This document shows, piece by piece, positions 9,369-17,827 of a stretch of DNA of 64,000 bases (positions within the stretch are counted from its first letter, which is position 1; every line of letters begins with the position of its first letter). Location of the stretch: positions 99,210 to 163,209 of the forward strand of contig JAPPBX010000112.1 in the NCBI GenBank assembly GCA_026702755.1. Direction: 5' to 3'. The stretch comes from Candidatus Poribacteria bacterium (GTDB lineage: Bacteria > Poribacteria > WGA-4E > WGA-3G). The notes beneath the pieces are model-generated. The model searched no databases. It worked only from the letters and a program-made list of their open reading frames with translations, and had not been told where the DNA came from. A program made the position numbers and the translations under genes.

Positions 9369-9441
9369 ATCTTTCGGGGTAGCACTTCACAGACGTAACA
9401 CGCTTCGCGAACGGAGCAGTTCTCTGAGCGAGCATAAAACG

Positions 9442-10017
9442 CTACACCTGCGTTGCCATCGCGACCGTATGGGTGTGACGCTGTTTAACTTTCTGATAGT
9501 TCCCGAATGTGCTCAAGAAGTTGCGTTTGATGAACGCTCGGAGTCCTGAGATGGTAACAACATAGAGTCGTCCGTTGGGTTTGAGATGCTGCTTCGCGTC
9601 GGTGAGAAAAATCTGTAGAAGTTCCTTGCCGACGTTGGCAGGAAGGTTGGAAGCGATGAGATCGAATTGAATGTCGGGAAGGTGGCTGAATCCGTTGCTC
9701 AAGAGGACATGACAGTTCTGGAGTTGATTCTGCTGCACGTTTTTACGCGCGTAGTCAACTGCAACAAAGTCCTTGTCCACCAAATAGACGGTTGCCGTTT
9801 GTACACATTTGGCGAGTGTAATGCCGATGGCACCGTATCCGCATCCGAGGTCAAGGCAGGTATCACTCTTTTGGATGTCCAGATGTTCGATCAATAGTTG
9901 TGTTCCGGCATCAATCGCTTTCGGTGAGAAGAGCCCCCACGTTGCGGCAAAAGTCAGCGGCACACCGCGCAATTCGGTACGGAACTCCACTTCTCGTGAG
10001 GGAACATCTACTGCCAT
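9442..10017 (-). CDS. class I SAM-dependent methyltransferase, RsmC/MTS-like
   Basis: 191 residues. The SAM-binding motif DLGCGYGAIG sits near residue 56, an acidic VYLVDKD follows at the end of strand 2, and the catalytic-loop-like SNLPANVG takes the place of the NPP(F/Y) motif of N-methyltransferases. This arrangement, with the upstream GLFSPKAIDAGTQLLI segment, is typical of the MTS domain of RsmC (16S rRNA G1207) and related enzymes; the short length means only the catalytic domain is present. The substrate is not certain. The start overlaps the stop of the upstream dehydrogenase by 10 nt, so the two are one operon. Confidence 0.8.
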   Translation of the reverse strand: MAVDVPSREVEFRTELRGVPLTFAATWGLFSPKAIDAGTQLLIEHLDIQKSDTCLDLGCGYGAIGITLAKCVQTATVYLVDKDFVAVDYARKNVQQNQLQNCHVLLSNGFSHLPDIQFDLIASNLPANVGKELLQIFLTDAKQHLKPNGRLYVVTISGLRAFIKRNFLSTFGNYQKVKQRHTHTVAMATQV

Positions 10018-10970
10018 TTTATCAGGACTCCGAGCGCATCACCTGGTGTATTCCAGAGGAGGTCAAACGCGTCTTTCGCCTCGGTGTAGTGGAAACGGTG
10101 GGTGATCATCTCAGACGCACGGATCTCGCCGTTTTGTATCTTTTGCAAGGCGCGCACAGCGATCTGAGAACGGGGTTCGTCCGTTAAGATACCAGCGACG
10201 AGACGTTTACTCATTATTTTCGAGGAATGTAACGGGAGCGGTGCCTGCTGATAGAGCGCAATGAGTTGGATAATACCAAACTGACGCGTCATATCTTGTG
10301 CCTGCTCAAAAGATTTGACTCCGGCGTACCCACCGACACAATCTATGACCAAATCTGCGCCTTTACCATCGGTAAGGCGACGGACTTCTTCAACCGGGTC
10401 TGCCTCGTCGGCGTTTATGACGACATCAGCACCGAGCTGCGTTGAGAGTTCGCATCGGAGAGGCAATGCGTCCACGGTAATAATCCGCGAAGGGTTATAG
10501 CCACGCAACACCTGCATCATCAGGCTTCCTACCAAGCCTTGTCCCAAAACAACGACAGTGTCTCCTGCTTTCACGCCGGACGAGTCCGACCAAGCGACAG
10601 CACTCGTGGCGAGCGGGAGAAAAGTTCCCTCTTCAAAACTGACACCGTCAAGGAGCGGGACAATACGTCCTTCAGTTGCGTTAGGTTCAGCAACGGCATA
10701 TTGCGCATGCGGTGCTACGACCATAACGCGCTCTCCAACCTGATAGCCCGTTACCTCAGCCCCAACAGTGTCCACAATGCCTGTGAGTGAGTATCCCATG
10801 ATTGAAGGCGGAACTGCCTCTTCTCGGATGTATCGTCGAAACAGTTCGGAGCCGCGGCTAATCAACGTTGTATCCGTCTCCACTCGAACTTGGTGCTCAT
10901 TTATTTTCGGTATCGGTACTTCTTCCAGTTGGATGTTGCCGAAACCTTCTGGTTTGGTTACCTGAAGCAT
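10008..10970 (-). CDS. MDR-family alcohol dehydrogenase-like oxidoreductase
   Basis: 320 residues with the GroES-like N-terminal half and a Rossmann fold carrying GQGLVGSLMMQ (about 142-152) and an acidic VDAL after strand 2, indicating NAD(H). The usual catalytic Cys is replaced (LISRGSELF instead of a CGSD-type motif) and the four structural-zinc cysteines are absent, as in the sugar/bacteriochlorophyllide-like branch of zinc-binding dehydrogenases that is abundant in this type of genome. Substrate unknown, probably a sugar or polyol derivative. GGAGG lies 10 nt before ATG 10970. Overlaps the downstream methyltransferase; a paralogous enzyme is at 18742-19770. Confidence 0.85.
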   Translation of the reverse strand: MLQVTKPEGFGNIQLEEVPIPKINEHQVRVETDTTLISRGSELFRRYIREEAVPPSIMGYSLTGIVDTVGAEVTGYQVGERVMVVAPHAQYAVAEPNATEGRIVPLLDGVSFEEGTFLPLATSAVAWSDSSGVKAGDTVVVLGQGLVGSLMMQVLRGYNPSRIITVDALPLRCELSTQLGADVVINADEADPVEEVRRLTDGKGADLVIDCVGGYAGVKSFEQAQDMTRQFGIIQLIALYQQAPLPLHSSKIMSKRLVAGILTDEPRSQIAVRALQKIQNGEIRASEMITHRFHYTEAKDAFDLLWNTPGDALGVLIKWQ

Positions 10971-10989
10971 ATCGATTTTACCTCCAAGC

Positions 10990-11016
10990 GTAGGGGAGAG
11001 GTAACCTCGCCCCTAC
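10990..11016. repeat. 27-nt GTAGGGG palindrome, copy a
   Basis: Arms GTAGGGGAGAGGT and ACCTCGCCCCTAC separated by one base, 12 of 13 positions paired. It provides the TAG stop (11013-11015) of the neighbouring lipoprotein gene. Confidence 0.8.
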
Positions 11017-12353
11017 TGCAAACGTTTAACTAAGTCCTCACGCGTAACAGGTTCGTCCAGAGACATCAGATAGATATGGAAAGTATCGCTTCTATCGGAA
11101 ACAAACGCGAGGTGCTTTCCATCCGGTGAAAAGATGGGTTGGATAGATCTACCGATGTCATTAGTTATTCGCCGTTCATTTTTGCCATCTGCGTCAATTA
11201 GATAAATTTCCCAATCGCCATCTCTCGCGGAGACATAAGCGATTGTTTTTCCATCAGGAGACACACTGGGGTTGTAACAATCGTAGCGGTTTGGATTGAA
11301 GTGCTGCTCATTTTGCCCATCAATGCCTATCGTGTAAAGTTGATTCACTTCATTTCGCGATGAGACAAACATAATGCGTTTTCCGTCGGGGAAGAATGTT
11401 GGGCTTCCGTCATCGGTTTCGTTAAAGGTGATGCGTTTGTGTTTGGTCTTCTCTGGGGTAAGTTGGGCGAGATCAGCACCCTCCAAATCGAGAAGGTATA
11501 ATTCCAAATTTCCATCTGCATTGGATTCATAAACCACCAAATCTCCAATAGGCGACGTGCGAGGCACGCGGGCACCAAAACTTACTGGCAAAACGCATCG
11601 CGTTATTTTGCTATGAATGTGTGTCACATAAAATCCAGCGTAGATCGGCGTGGAACCGCTACTTTGGATGACAACTTGAACCTCACGAGATGACTTCGGT
11701 TCACTGCTGTAAAACAGATAATTTGGAACCGTAAGGAATGCTGGCGAACTATCGTTGAAATCTGTTGTGAACGTTACACGGCGTTGGATGCGTCCGTTTA
11801 GGTCCATTAAATAGATTTCGCCATTGTCAAGTCGGAACGATGCGAAGGCAATTTGTGTGCCATCTGGTGAGAAGGTAGGGGAATAATTATCTGAATCGCC
11901 GCGGGTCAGCCGTTTTGCATGATAACTGTCGCCAACAAGTTCGATAATTTTACGCAGAACCTCGGGGTCTGGCGTACTCCGCTGAACAAGCCGCAGCACA
12001 CGGAAAGCAGAGTCTCTGTCCCCGAACCTTAGATAGGTGCGCGCCAATTCAAGCCGTGCTGTAATCCGTTCTTCCGGTTGTGCAGCATAGAGTTGTGAGG
12101 CTTTTCGTAACTCAACAACGGCATCATTGTAGCGTCCCAAGTCATTGTAGGCTTTCCCCAGCAACATCCGCGCTTTCGGCTCCTCAGGTGCTGTTTCTAT
12201 AAAAGCCTCCAGTTCCACCACCGCATCTTGTGGGGTTCCAGCGTTCAAGAGTTCTTCACTCTTTTTCAGGACTGCTGTATCATTTTGGCACCCGATCATT
12301 AAGGCAACCAGGAGAATTCCGCATTGAATTATTATTTTCTTCCAATCTTCCAA
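11013..12353 (-). CDS. TPR / TolB-like beta-propeller lipoprotein
   Basis: 446 residues. A lipoprotein signal with lipobox ALMIGC puts the modified Cys at 22. TPR-like helices cover about 25-130, followed by six PD40/WD40-like propeller blades (about 150-446) with the recurring SPDGKxIAF/VS motif known from TolB and DPP4-type propellers. Probably an outer-membrane or periplasmic scaffold; no catalytic residues are evident. The start is a TTG (12353) inside a tandem 8-bp repeat, so the true first codon is uncertain; no better ATG exists upstream in frame. The stop codon is supplied by a 27-nt palindrome (10990-11016). Confidence 0.8.
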   Translation of the reverse strand: MEDWKKIIIQCGILLVALMIGCQNDTAVLKKSEELLNAGTPQDAVVELEAFIETAPEEPKARMLLGKAYNDLGRYNDAVVELRKASQLYAAQPEERITARLELARTYLRFGDRDSAFRVLRLVQRSTPDPEVLRKIIELVGDSYHAKRLTRGDSDNYSPTFSPDGTQIAFASFRLDNGEIYLMDLNGRIQRRVTFTTDFNDSSPAFLTVPNYLFYSSEPKSSREVQVVIQSSGSTPIYAGFYVTHIHSKITRCVLPVSFGARVPRTSPIGDLVVYESNADGNLELYLLDLEGADLAQLTPEKTKHKRITFNETDDGSPTFFPDGKRIMFVSSRNEVNQLYTIGIDGQNEQHFNPNRYDCYNPSVSPDGKTIAYVSARDGDWEIYLIDADGKNERRITNDIGRSIQPIFSPDGKHLAFVSDRSDTFHIYLMSLDEPVTREDLVKRLQ

Positions 12354-12372
12354 TCTTCCAGTCTCCCAATCT
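12341..12372. repeat. tandem octamer repeat (TCCAATCT) x4
   Basis: Units at 12341, 12349, 12357 and 12365, the third with one change (TCCAGTCT) and the fourth beginning CCC. It spans the start codon of the lipoprotein gene on the minus strand. Confidence 0.8.
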
Positions 12373-12392
12373 TCATTTGGACAGAAAATTAA

Positions 12393-12842
12393 TTATTGGT
12401 GTTTTCTAATCCTGCGCCTGCCTCGCCATCCGTCTCCAACTGCATAGAACCAACATAAAATCCCTTGAATGGACGCGCTGATTTTCAATTTCCAAGAAGG
12501 ACGATACATCAATTTTTCTCCATCGTCAAACGTCCAGATGTGAATTGCATAGGATTCCTGAATTTCAGAATCTCCCGTGCTATTCGATGTAGGATTCTCT
12601 TTTGCAGCAGGTTTAAACCGCATTAAATCGCTCCATTCCGTTACCGGTAGTGAATTGACGTAAAAAATACCGAGTGCAGAAGCAAAAACGATAAGGATAA
12701 TAATCCCTTTTGCGGATTGTCCCAAGTATAACTGACCAAGTCCCGGTAGAATTGCGGATAGTATCATCGCAACAAAGGAACGGGCAGGAGCAGGTTCACC
12801 TTGCGTATTGGGTCCAGTATGAACATTTACCGGTTCTGCCAT
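12393..12842 (-). CDS. small membrane protein with PGLGQ-x-Y-x-G (TM2/DUF5683-like) motif
   Basis: 149 residues. After a short proline-rich N-terminus two membrane helices surround ILPGLGQLYLGQSAKG (about 31-46), the motif shared by TM2-domain and DUF5683-type proteins. A polar loop (70-115) and a C-terminal hydrophobic segment (GILCWFYAVGDGW) plus a basic tail RGRRRIRKHQ follow. Function unknown. It starts 3 nt after the stop of the upstream EamA/SMR-like gene, whose last codons contain the GGAG Shine-Dalgarno, so it is translated as part of that operon. Confidence 0.7.
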   Translation of the reverse strand: MAEPVNVHTGPNTQGEPAPARSFVAMILSAILPGLGQLYLGQSAKGIIILIVFASALGIFYVNSLPVTEWSDLMRFKPAAKENPTSNSTGDSEIQESYAIHIWTFDDGEKLMYRPSWKLKISASIQGILCWFYAVGDGWRGRRRIRKHQ

Positions 12843-12845
12843 TGA

Positions 12846-13214
12846 CTAAGACTCTCCTTGTGCGACGAGATAGACACCGATACAGATAATCAAAGCACCT
12901 ATTATGCGGGTTTTGGGGATGGATTCCTTGAACAGCATCCAGGAAAACAGAATTGATAAGACATACCCGAAGCTTAACATCGGGTATGCTATACTCAGTT
13001 TAACACGGGACAGAATAACCAACCACACGAGCGTTGTGAAACCGTATATTGCAATCCCACTGAGGACATAAGGATTGAGAAACGCCTGTGTTAGTTTCCC
13101 CAACGCGTCCCGAAGGCTATTGACACGACCTACCATATTCATGCCTTGTTTGAATAGGATTTGTCCTATTACCGTTAATAGAACATTGAAGAATAGCAGT
13201 ATAAAATCTTTCAT
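12846..13214 (-). CDS. SMR/EamA-like small membrane transporter
   Basis: 122 residues with four membrane helices (about 3-22, 48-68, 75-95, 101-118), the size and layout of small multidrug resistance or ArnE/ArnF-like half-transporters. The first helix carries a polar glutamine (VIGQILFKQG) where SMR exporters have the essential Glu, so a drug/proton antiport role is doubtful; lipid-linked sugar flipping as in ArnE/F is an alternative. First gene of the minus-strand operon running to 9442. It has no Shine-Dalgarno; the promoter at 13221-13249 lies 6 nt before the ATG. Confidence 0.75.
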   Translation of the reverse strand: MKDFILLFFNVLLTVIGQILFKQGMNMVGRVNSLRDALGKLTQAFLNPYVLSGIAIYGFTTLVWLVILSRVKLSIAYPMLSFGYVLSILFSWMLFKESIPKTRIIGALIICIGVYLVAQGES

Positions 13215-13220
13215 GGCTCT

Positions 13221-13249
13221 ATTATATCACACCTTGATTCTTTTTACAA
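13221..13249 (-). promoter_or_regulatory. promoter abutting start codon (leaderless candidate)
   Basis: Minus strand TTGTAA (13244-13249), 17 nt, TATAAT (13221-13226), then 6 nt and ATG (13212-13214). The expected +1 coincides with the A of the start codon. Confidence 0.75.
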
Positions 13250-13317
13250 TTTTTAACTTGGTATAGGCAGAGACTTCAGTTTTACGGGAACCAACCGCGT
13301 ATATCGAACTCACACCA

Positions 13318-15552
13318 TCACAGGTTATAGAGATACGTTACTTTAACAACAATGACACGGTTTTCTAACTGTAACTCACGACGAGTGGTCGTACCAATGA
13401 GAGCATCACCCCAAGCCTCGTTATAAGCAACGAAAAGGTGACTCTTCGGGCTATATTCCCATCCGAAGAGGAGACTGAGTAGGTAGCTCTCATGAATTTC
13501 ACCAGATAGTGGACGTGCCCTGCTCGCCTGTGCAAACATTCGGAGAAATGATTCACGTGTGAATAGGTATGTCGCACGCAGCGAACTAACGAAAAATCTG
13601 CCGTCAATGGCACCTTCTAAATCGAGACTCTGCGCGTAGCTGCTGTCTAATTCTATAGAAAAATTGCTCTGCGGTCGTAAGGTGGATTCAAAGGAGAGGC
13701 CCCGCTGTTTGCCTGCTTGTTGTCGTCCAAAGTTAAAATAGTCTGCGAAATCTACAGAGATCCCGAAAGCAATTGGATATGTGGAGTTGGTATCCATCTC
13801 AAATCCATATCTGTCCGCTGTAAACACTTCGGTGAGTTCAACCTCCCGACTTCGAGTATAGTAGACATTAATGTCATCCAAGAGGATTTCCCTGAAGTCC
13901 ATCCCGATGTCCGCACCTGCGCTCCATCTGAGCAGGTCTTCATCGAATTCAGGTGAGAGAGACAGGTCTGGGTTCCGCAGCCCCCATTCAGTAAAATACG
14001 CTGGTGTGTAGAGGCTTTGCGAGAGGCGGGCAGTTACGCCAGAAAAGAATTGATGATTGCCCCAATGTGGAGAATAAGAGGAGCGCATATAAACACGCTG
14101 CCAGCCACGGTTTCGTTCTTTGCGTAGAAACCCTGTCTGATTGATTTCAAAGTGTGGCGCGACCCGCTCAAATCCGATACCACTGCTCCAAAGATAGTTG
14201 CGTTGTGCGAAGTCAACGGTATAAGCAAAGTTATCGCTATCTTCGCCCGGATGAAAACTACCCGCATATTGTCCCGTGAGATGATAAGTCTTGCCCAAGG
14301 CGAGGTTCATATCAATGCCGCCCACTCGACTGTGTTCCCAACGGTCACTGCCCGGTTGTTCCTTATTCACGAATAGAATTCCGACGTTTGAACGTTTGAG
14401 GATGTCGCGTTTAACACGGATTGCAGAGAACCATGCTTCCTCCTTTTCGGATGAAGTACTCTCAGAAAACCTGAATTCACCGGTCTGATTTCCCAAGACA
14501 CCGATGGAGTAGCTCCCGACTTTCCCAGTAAGTTTACTGCCCCAGAGAATGTTGCCTCGACTCCCGATCCGACGGCTGAACATCAAATCATAAGGCGTTT
14601 CAAAAAAACTGTTTCCTTCAACAAAAAATGGGCGTTTTTCTGGAAAGCGCGTCGGAAAACGGGTCAAATTGATCTCCAATTGATCTGCTTCGACCTGTGC
14701 GAAATCAGGGTTGACAGTGACGTTCGCCTTCAAAGCACTCGTAACACTGTATTGCACATCTAAACCTGTTCCTAATTGCCGCGTTAAGTCAGTATCGGCA
14801 GCATCCATACCGCCCCCTAAAAGATAGGGCGAAATTTCAAAATTCTTTCCGGTCTCAATACCTTGGATGCCTACGATATGTCCTAAATCGGACATCCGCG
14901 TGACAACACCCGCCTGTGTCAACTGTTTCCACACCGTGACTTCGCTTTTCCGGCGGTTTACCCGTTCCACATCGAAACCCCAGATCTGTGTTGGCTTGTC
15001 AGTGAATCGGAAATTTGAGAAAGGGATTTTGAACTCGGCACTCCATCCGGATTCATCAATATTGCTTTCAACCCACCAAATCCCTTTCCAGTTGCTGTCG
15101 CGTTGCGTATCCTCATATCGATAATTATCGCTTTGAACACCCGCTGGGTTTGTGGCGAATTTATAGCCTGTGCGATGATCATGATGTGGGTCAATGAAGA
15201 AAGAGATGACATCCGAGGCGTAGATGTCGCCGCGTCGCGTCATTCGATTGATGATTTTGTTGGGTTCAGCATCGTAACATCGGAATGCGACGTAGATATT
15301 ATGCACATCGTAAGCGATACGGAACTCCGTATCATCGGTTGCGGGACTACCGCGTGCCGGTTCGAGTTGAATAAAACCGCTGCGCGGTTCTGCTTGCTGC
15401 CACGCCTGATCGTCCAATATTCCGTCAATTTGCGGTGGCTCGCCGACAATTCGGTAGGCTTCAACGACGTGATCGCCTGTTCCTTCTGGATGTGCAAGGA
15501 GAAGTGTTGGATATGAGAGCATTAGCAGTAAGGCAATTATGAGTCTTGGCAT
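13318..15552 (-). CDS. CBM9-like / DUF5916 outer membrane protein
   Basis: 744 residues from ATG 15552. A signal peptide (1-20, ending LLLA-HPEG) precedes a carbohydrate-binding family 9-like beta-sandwich (about 30-215, IDGILDDQAWQQAEP and the IAYDVHNIYVAFRCYD strand pair). The rest matches the DUF5916 type: NPDFAQVEADQLEINLTRF, FPEKRPFFVEGNSFF, then a long beta-barrel of alternating residues ending ...VTYLYNL. Probably a carbohydrate-related outer membrane barrel; the ligand is unknown. A longer frame starting at TTG 15588 exists, but that TTG is the first triplet of the -35 box, so 15552 is preferred. The gene appears monocistronic. Confidence 0.85.
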   Translation of the reverse strand: MPRLIIALLLMLSYPTLLLAHPEGTGDHVVEAYRIVGEPPQIDGILDDQAWQQAEPRSGFIQLEPARGSPATDDTEFRIAYDVHNIYVAFRCYDAEPNKIINRMTRRGDIYASDVISFFIDPHHDHRTGYKFATNPAGVQSDNYRYEDTQRDSNWKGIWWVESNIDESGWSAEFKIPFSNFRFTDKPTQIWGFDVERVNRRKSEVTVWKQLTQAGVVTRMSDLGHIVGIQGIETGKNFEISPYLLGGGMDAADTDLTRQLGTGLDVQYSVTSALKANVTVNPDFAQVEADQLEINLTRFPTRFPEKRPFFVEGNSFFETPYDLMFSRRIGSRGNILWGSKLTGKVGSYSIGVLGNQTGEFRFSESTSSEKEEAWFSAIRVKRDILKRSNVGILFVNKEQPGSDRWEHSRVGGIDMNLALGKTYHLTGQYAGSFHPGEDSDNFAYTVDFAQRNYLWSSGIGFERVAPHFEINQTGFLRKERNRGWQRVYMRSSYSPHWGNHQFFSGVTARLSQSLYTPAYFTEWGLRNPDLSLSPEFDEDLLRWSAGADIGMDFREILLDDINVYYTRSREVELTEVFTADRYGFEMDTNSTYPIAFGISVDFADYFNFGRQQAGKQRGLSFESTLRPQSNFSIELDSSYAQSLDLEGAIDGRFFVSSLRATYLFTRESFLRMFAQASRARPLSGEIHESYLLSLLFGWEYSPKSHLFVAYNEAWGDALIGTTTRRELQLENRVIVVKVTYLYNL

Positions 15553-15559
15553 GCGTTTA

Positions 15560-15588
15560 ATTATAGTGGAAATCTGACGTGTTGTCAA
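15560..15588 (-). promoter_or_regulatory. consensus promoter abutting start codon (leaderless candidate)
   Basis: Minus strand TTGACA (15583-15588), 17 nt, TATAAT (15560-15565), then 7 nt before ATG (15550-15552). Predicted +1 at 15553 or 15552; no Shine-Dalgarno is present. Confidence 0.85.
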
Positions 15589-16070
15589 ATGTCGTCGTTT
15601 TCAGCGAATTTTCCCATCTTCACCGGTCCGGTTCCCAATTTCACCTTCTCCAATTTTATAGTAAAATCCGAAAACATGTGGACAATTGGTTAGTGAACGG
15701 GGAAACACCCAAGCAAAACACCCCGCCGCCGCTGGCGAGGATTGCATCCTCGCCTCCCCGCAATGTCCAAGTAATTGTGTGCTTTACTATAAAAGTAATG
15801 TCAAATCCTAAAAATTTGTTACTTTTCCTTGAAAAAATCGTTAAATGTCTTTAAAATTTCTTGAAATGTGATTAGGGTAATGTGCCTGTTTTCTTTCGTA
15901 TAGCGGATTCAAAAAGGCACGTGAAATCCGAAGTCCACCTAAAGTAAGTTGTCCAACGATTGGTCTTCATAGTATAAAGTGATTAGCTCGTAATGAAATG
16001 GAGAGCGGATTCGAGCAAAGAACTTTAAAGCACAAACTCACGTCATTTAACCGCAAGGAATAATAAAAAA
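15589..16070. other. 482-bp intergenic region with repeat element and + strand promoter candidates
   Basis: Divergent gap between the DUF5916 gene and a PhyH gene. It holds the 141-bp element 15654-15794. Two possible + strand promoters are TTGAAA-17-TAAAAT (15829-15857) and TTGTCC-18-TATAAA (15949-15978). No gene is evident. Confidence 0.5.
15654..15794. repeat. MITE-like element with 12-bp terminal inverted repeats
   Basis: Ends TTTTATAGTAAA (15654-15665) and TTTACTATAAAA (15783-15794) are perfect inverted repeats. The core 15734-15754 is a 9-bp stem GGCGAGGAT / ATCCTCGCC with a 3-nt loop. GGAAACACCCAAGCAAAA (15701-15718) recurs at 50368-50385, and 15656-15674 is inverted at 7271-7289. Confidence 0.75.
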
Positions 16071-16868
16071 ATGGTTGAACTTACACAGAAGGACATCGAA
16101 TTTTTCAAAACAGAGGGTTACTTAGTGAAACGGAACGTCCTTAACCCTGAATTGATGGAACGGGCACGGACAAGGCTTTGGGACGGCGCGCCCGAAGGAC
16201 GCAGACGTGATGACCCTGAAACTTGGATCGGTCCCTTCACCGCTGAAGAAGAGAACATTGACAAAGACAATAACCGACGGGGTTTCCGTTGGAATTTCCG
16301 TGAGCCAGGCGGTGAAGCGTGGATGGTCCAACTTCTCGCGACTGACCCAAACGTCTGGGGGATGGCAGAACAACTTTTGGGCGAAGGGAATTTGGTGCAA
16401 CCCGACCGTGTGCGCGGTATCTATTGCACGCTTCCTTACGGTGATGTTCCTAAAAAATCAATTGGCTGCCATGTAGACGCGCATCCATTCCATCTCGGTG
16501 CTGTCGGTTATATTGACGATGTGCCACCCGAAGGTGGTGGGTTTACGGTCTGGCCCGGGAGCCATCAAGTCTTCTATTACGATTACCACTCCCAATACAA
16601 AAACGAGCCAACACCACAGTACGATGTTGACCGCGAGCGCATCAGCAGAGGTCCAGGCGTTGAATGCTACGGTAACGCGGGGGATGTCGTCTTCTGGCAT
16701 CATCGCATCGGGCATGCTGCTGGTCATAACTATTCACGGCAGATTCGGCAGGCAGTCCTGTACGATTTCCGCAAAATAGAATTAGAGCAAACGCAGGAAG
16801 AACCACCGAACGAGGACATGTGGCGCGACTGGCCCGGTATCAAAGCGTTGGAAACTGACGAATCTTGA
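16071..16868 (+). CDS. phytanoyl-CoA dioxygenase (PhyH) family Fe(II)/2-oxoglutarate oxygenase
   Basis: 265 residues with the double-stranded beta-helix of the PhyH family. The metal-binding HxD is H134-V-D136 (GCHVDAHPF); the distal His lies in WHHRIGHAAGH (210-218) and is followed by the 2-oxoglutarate-binding Arg region RQIRQAVLYDF. The conserved GGGFTVWPGSHQ sits between. Family members hydroxylate diverse small molecules; the substrate is unknown. The Shine-Dalgarno AAGGAA lies 9 nt before the ATG in a leader (ACCGCAAGGAA...TAAAAA-ATG) nearly identical to that of the sigma factor at 25476. Contrast with the second PhyH gene (20588-21331), which lacks the Asp. Confidence 0.85.
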   Translation: MVELTQKDIEFFKTEGYLVKRNVLNPELMERARTRLWDGAPEGRRRDDPETWIGPFTAEEENIDKDNNRRGFRWNFREPGGEAWMVQLLATDPNVWGMAEQLLGEGNLVQPDRVRGIYCTLPYGDVPKKSIGCHVDAHPFHLGAVGYIDDVPPEGGGFTVWPGSHQVFYYDYHSQYKNEPTPQYDVDRERISRGPGVECYGNAGDVVFWHHRIGHAAGHNYSRQIRQAVLYDFRKIELEQTQEEPPNEDMWRDWPGIKALETDES

Positions 16869-16902
16869 AACGGGCAAAATCCGTTTGCTTGTGGAATTGA
16901 AA

Positions 16903-16923
16903 GGGCAGGCACAAGACCTGCCC
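16903..16923. repeat. GGGCAGG/CCTGCCC palindrome
   Basis: Arms GGGCAGG (16903-16909) and CCTGCCC (16917-16923), followed by CTAC, in the 119-bp gap between convergent genes. Related to the 27-nt GTAGGGG family and a possible bidirectional terminator, although no U-tract follows. Confidence 0.5.
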
Positions 16924-16987
16924 CTACATGCAGAGGGACATAGGGGTAGGTTTCCTATCCTTCCATGTCTCAATACCTGTTCTGTAT

Positions 16988-17827
16988 TTATCTCAAACCC
17001 AATTCCCTCAATGTCCCCGCCATCATATCGTGAGCAATCTGTGCCTTCTCCATCCGCATGTGTGGAAATGTTTCCACCGAGATATACTTATCGTAACCGA
17101 CTTTCCCCAAACTTTCCGCAAAGGTCCGAAAATCCAATTCATCTCCCTCTTCACCCGGAATCAGAAAGGTGCTGTAAGGGTACATGCCTGTCACACCTTT
17201 TACATGGCAATGCGCGGTGAGCGGTCCCAGTTTTTCGGTAACTTCAGCGATGTCCTCACCGAGATGATAGAAATTGGTGATGTCGTTCAGAGACTTCAGC
17301 GCGTCGGATCCGACGTGCTCAATCAGAAGCGTCACTTTTGAAGAGGAATCAATTGTCGTTGCTTCATGATTGTGGATGTTCATTGTGATGCCGAGTTCCT
17401 CGGCACGTTGACAGATCGGCTTCAGCACGTCAACGAGGAGTCTCCATGCGAACGGGTCGCCGTTTTCACCGCCGTATCCAGTGAGAAAGTTAACGCCACC
17501 TGCCCCAAGGGCAACTGCTACATCTTGAAGAAGGGCGTAATGGTCAACTGCACCCTGCTGGTCTTCCACCGCCAGTTGGTATAGACCTCCTCCAGTAAAC
17601 GGATTGATGACAGAGACCTTTAAGCCGCTGTCGCTTACCATCCTTTTGACCTCTTTGAGCAAACCGTCAGTGACTTCGCCGGATGGGATATGCGCTTCTG
17701 GTCCACACATCATCTCGATTGCATCGTAGCCTGCATCGGCGAGAATCGTGATAACTTCTTGTAGGGGGATGTCTTTCATCCCACCTGCATGATAAGAAAT
17801 ACCGATCACTGTTACATCTCCTTTCAC
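16988..17827 (-). CDS. sugar phosphate isomerase/epimerase-like TIM barrel
   Basis: 279 residues of the xylose-isomerase-like AP-endonuclease-2 fold. Visible elements are the first strand IGISYHAGG, AGYDAIEMMCGP, MNIHNHEAT (metal His), LNDITNFYHLGED, LTAHCHVKG (metal His) and the C-terminal YISVETFPH (metal Glu). This metal set fits epimerases or isomerases of sugars and inosose-like compounds. The GTG start overlaps the WD40 stop (GTGA). An alternative GTG six codons later (17809) has a better AAAGGAG 8 nt upstream, so the first six residues are uncertain. Third gene of the operon DUF202-MDR-WD40-epimerase. Confidence 0.8.
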   Translation of the reverse strand: MKGDVTVIGISYHAGGMKDIPLQEVITILADAGYDAIEMMCGPEAHIPSGEVTDGLLKEVKRMVSDSGLKVSVINPFTGGGLYQLAVEDQQGAVDHYALLQDVAVALGAGGVNFLTGYGGENGDPFAWRLLVDVLKPICQRAEELGITMNIHNHEATTIDSSSKVTLLIEHVGSDALKSLNDITNFYHLGEDIAEVTEKLGPLTAHCHVKGVTGMYPYSTFLIPGEEGDELDFRTFAESLGKVGYDKYISVETFPHMRMEKAQIAHDMMAGTLRELGLR

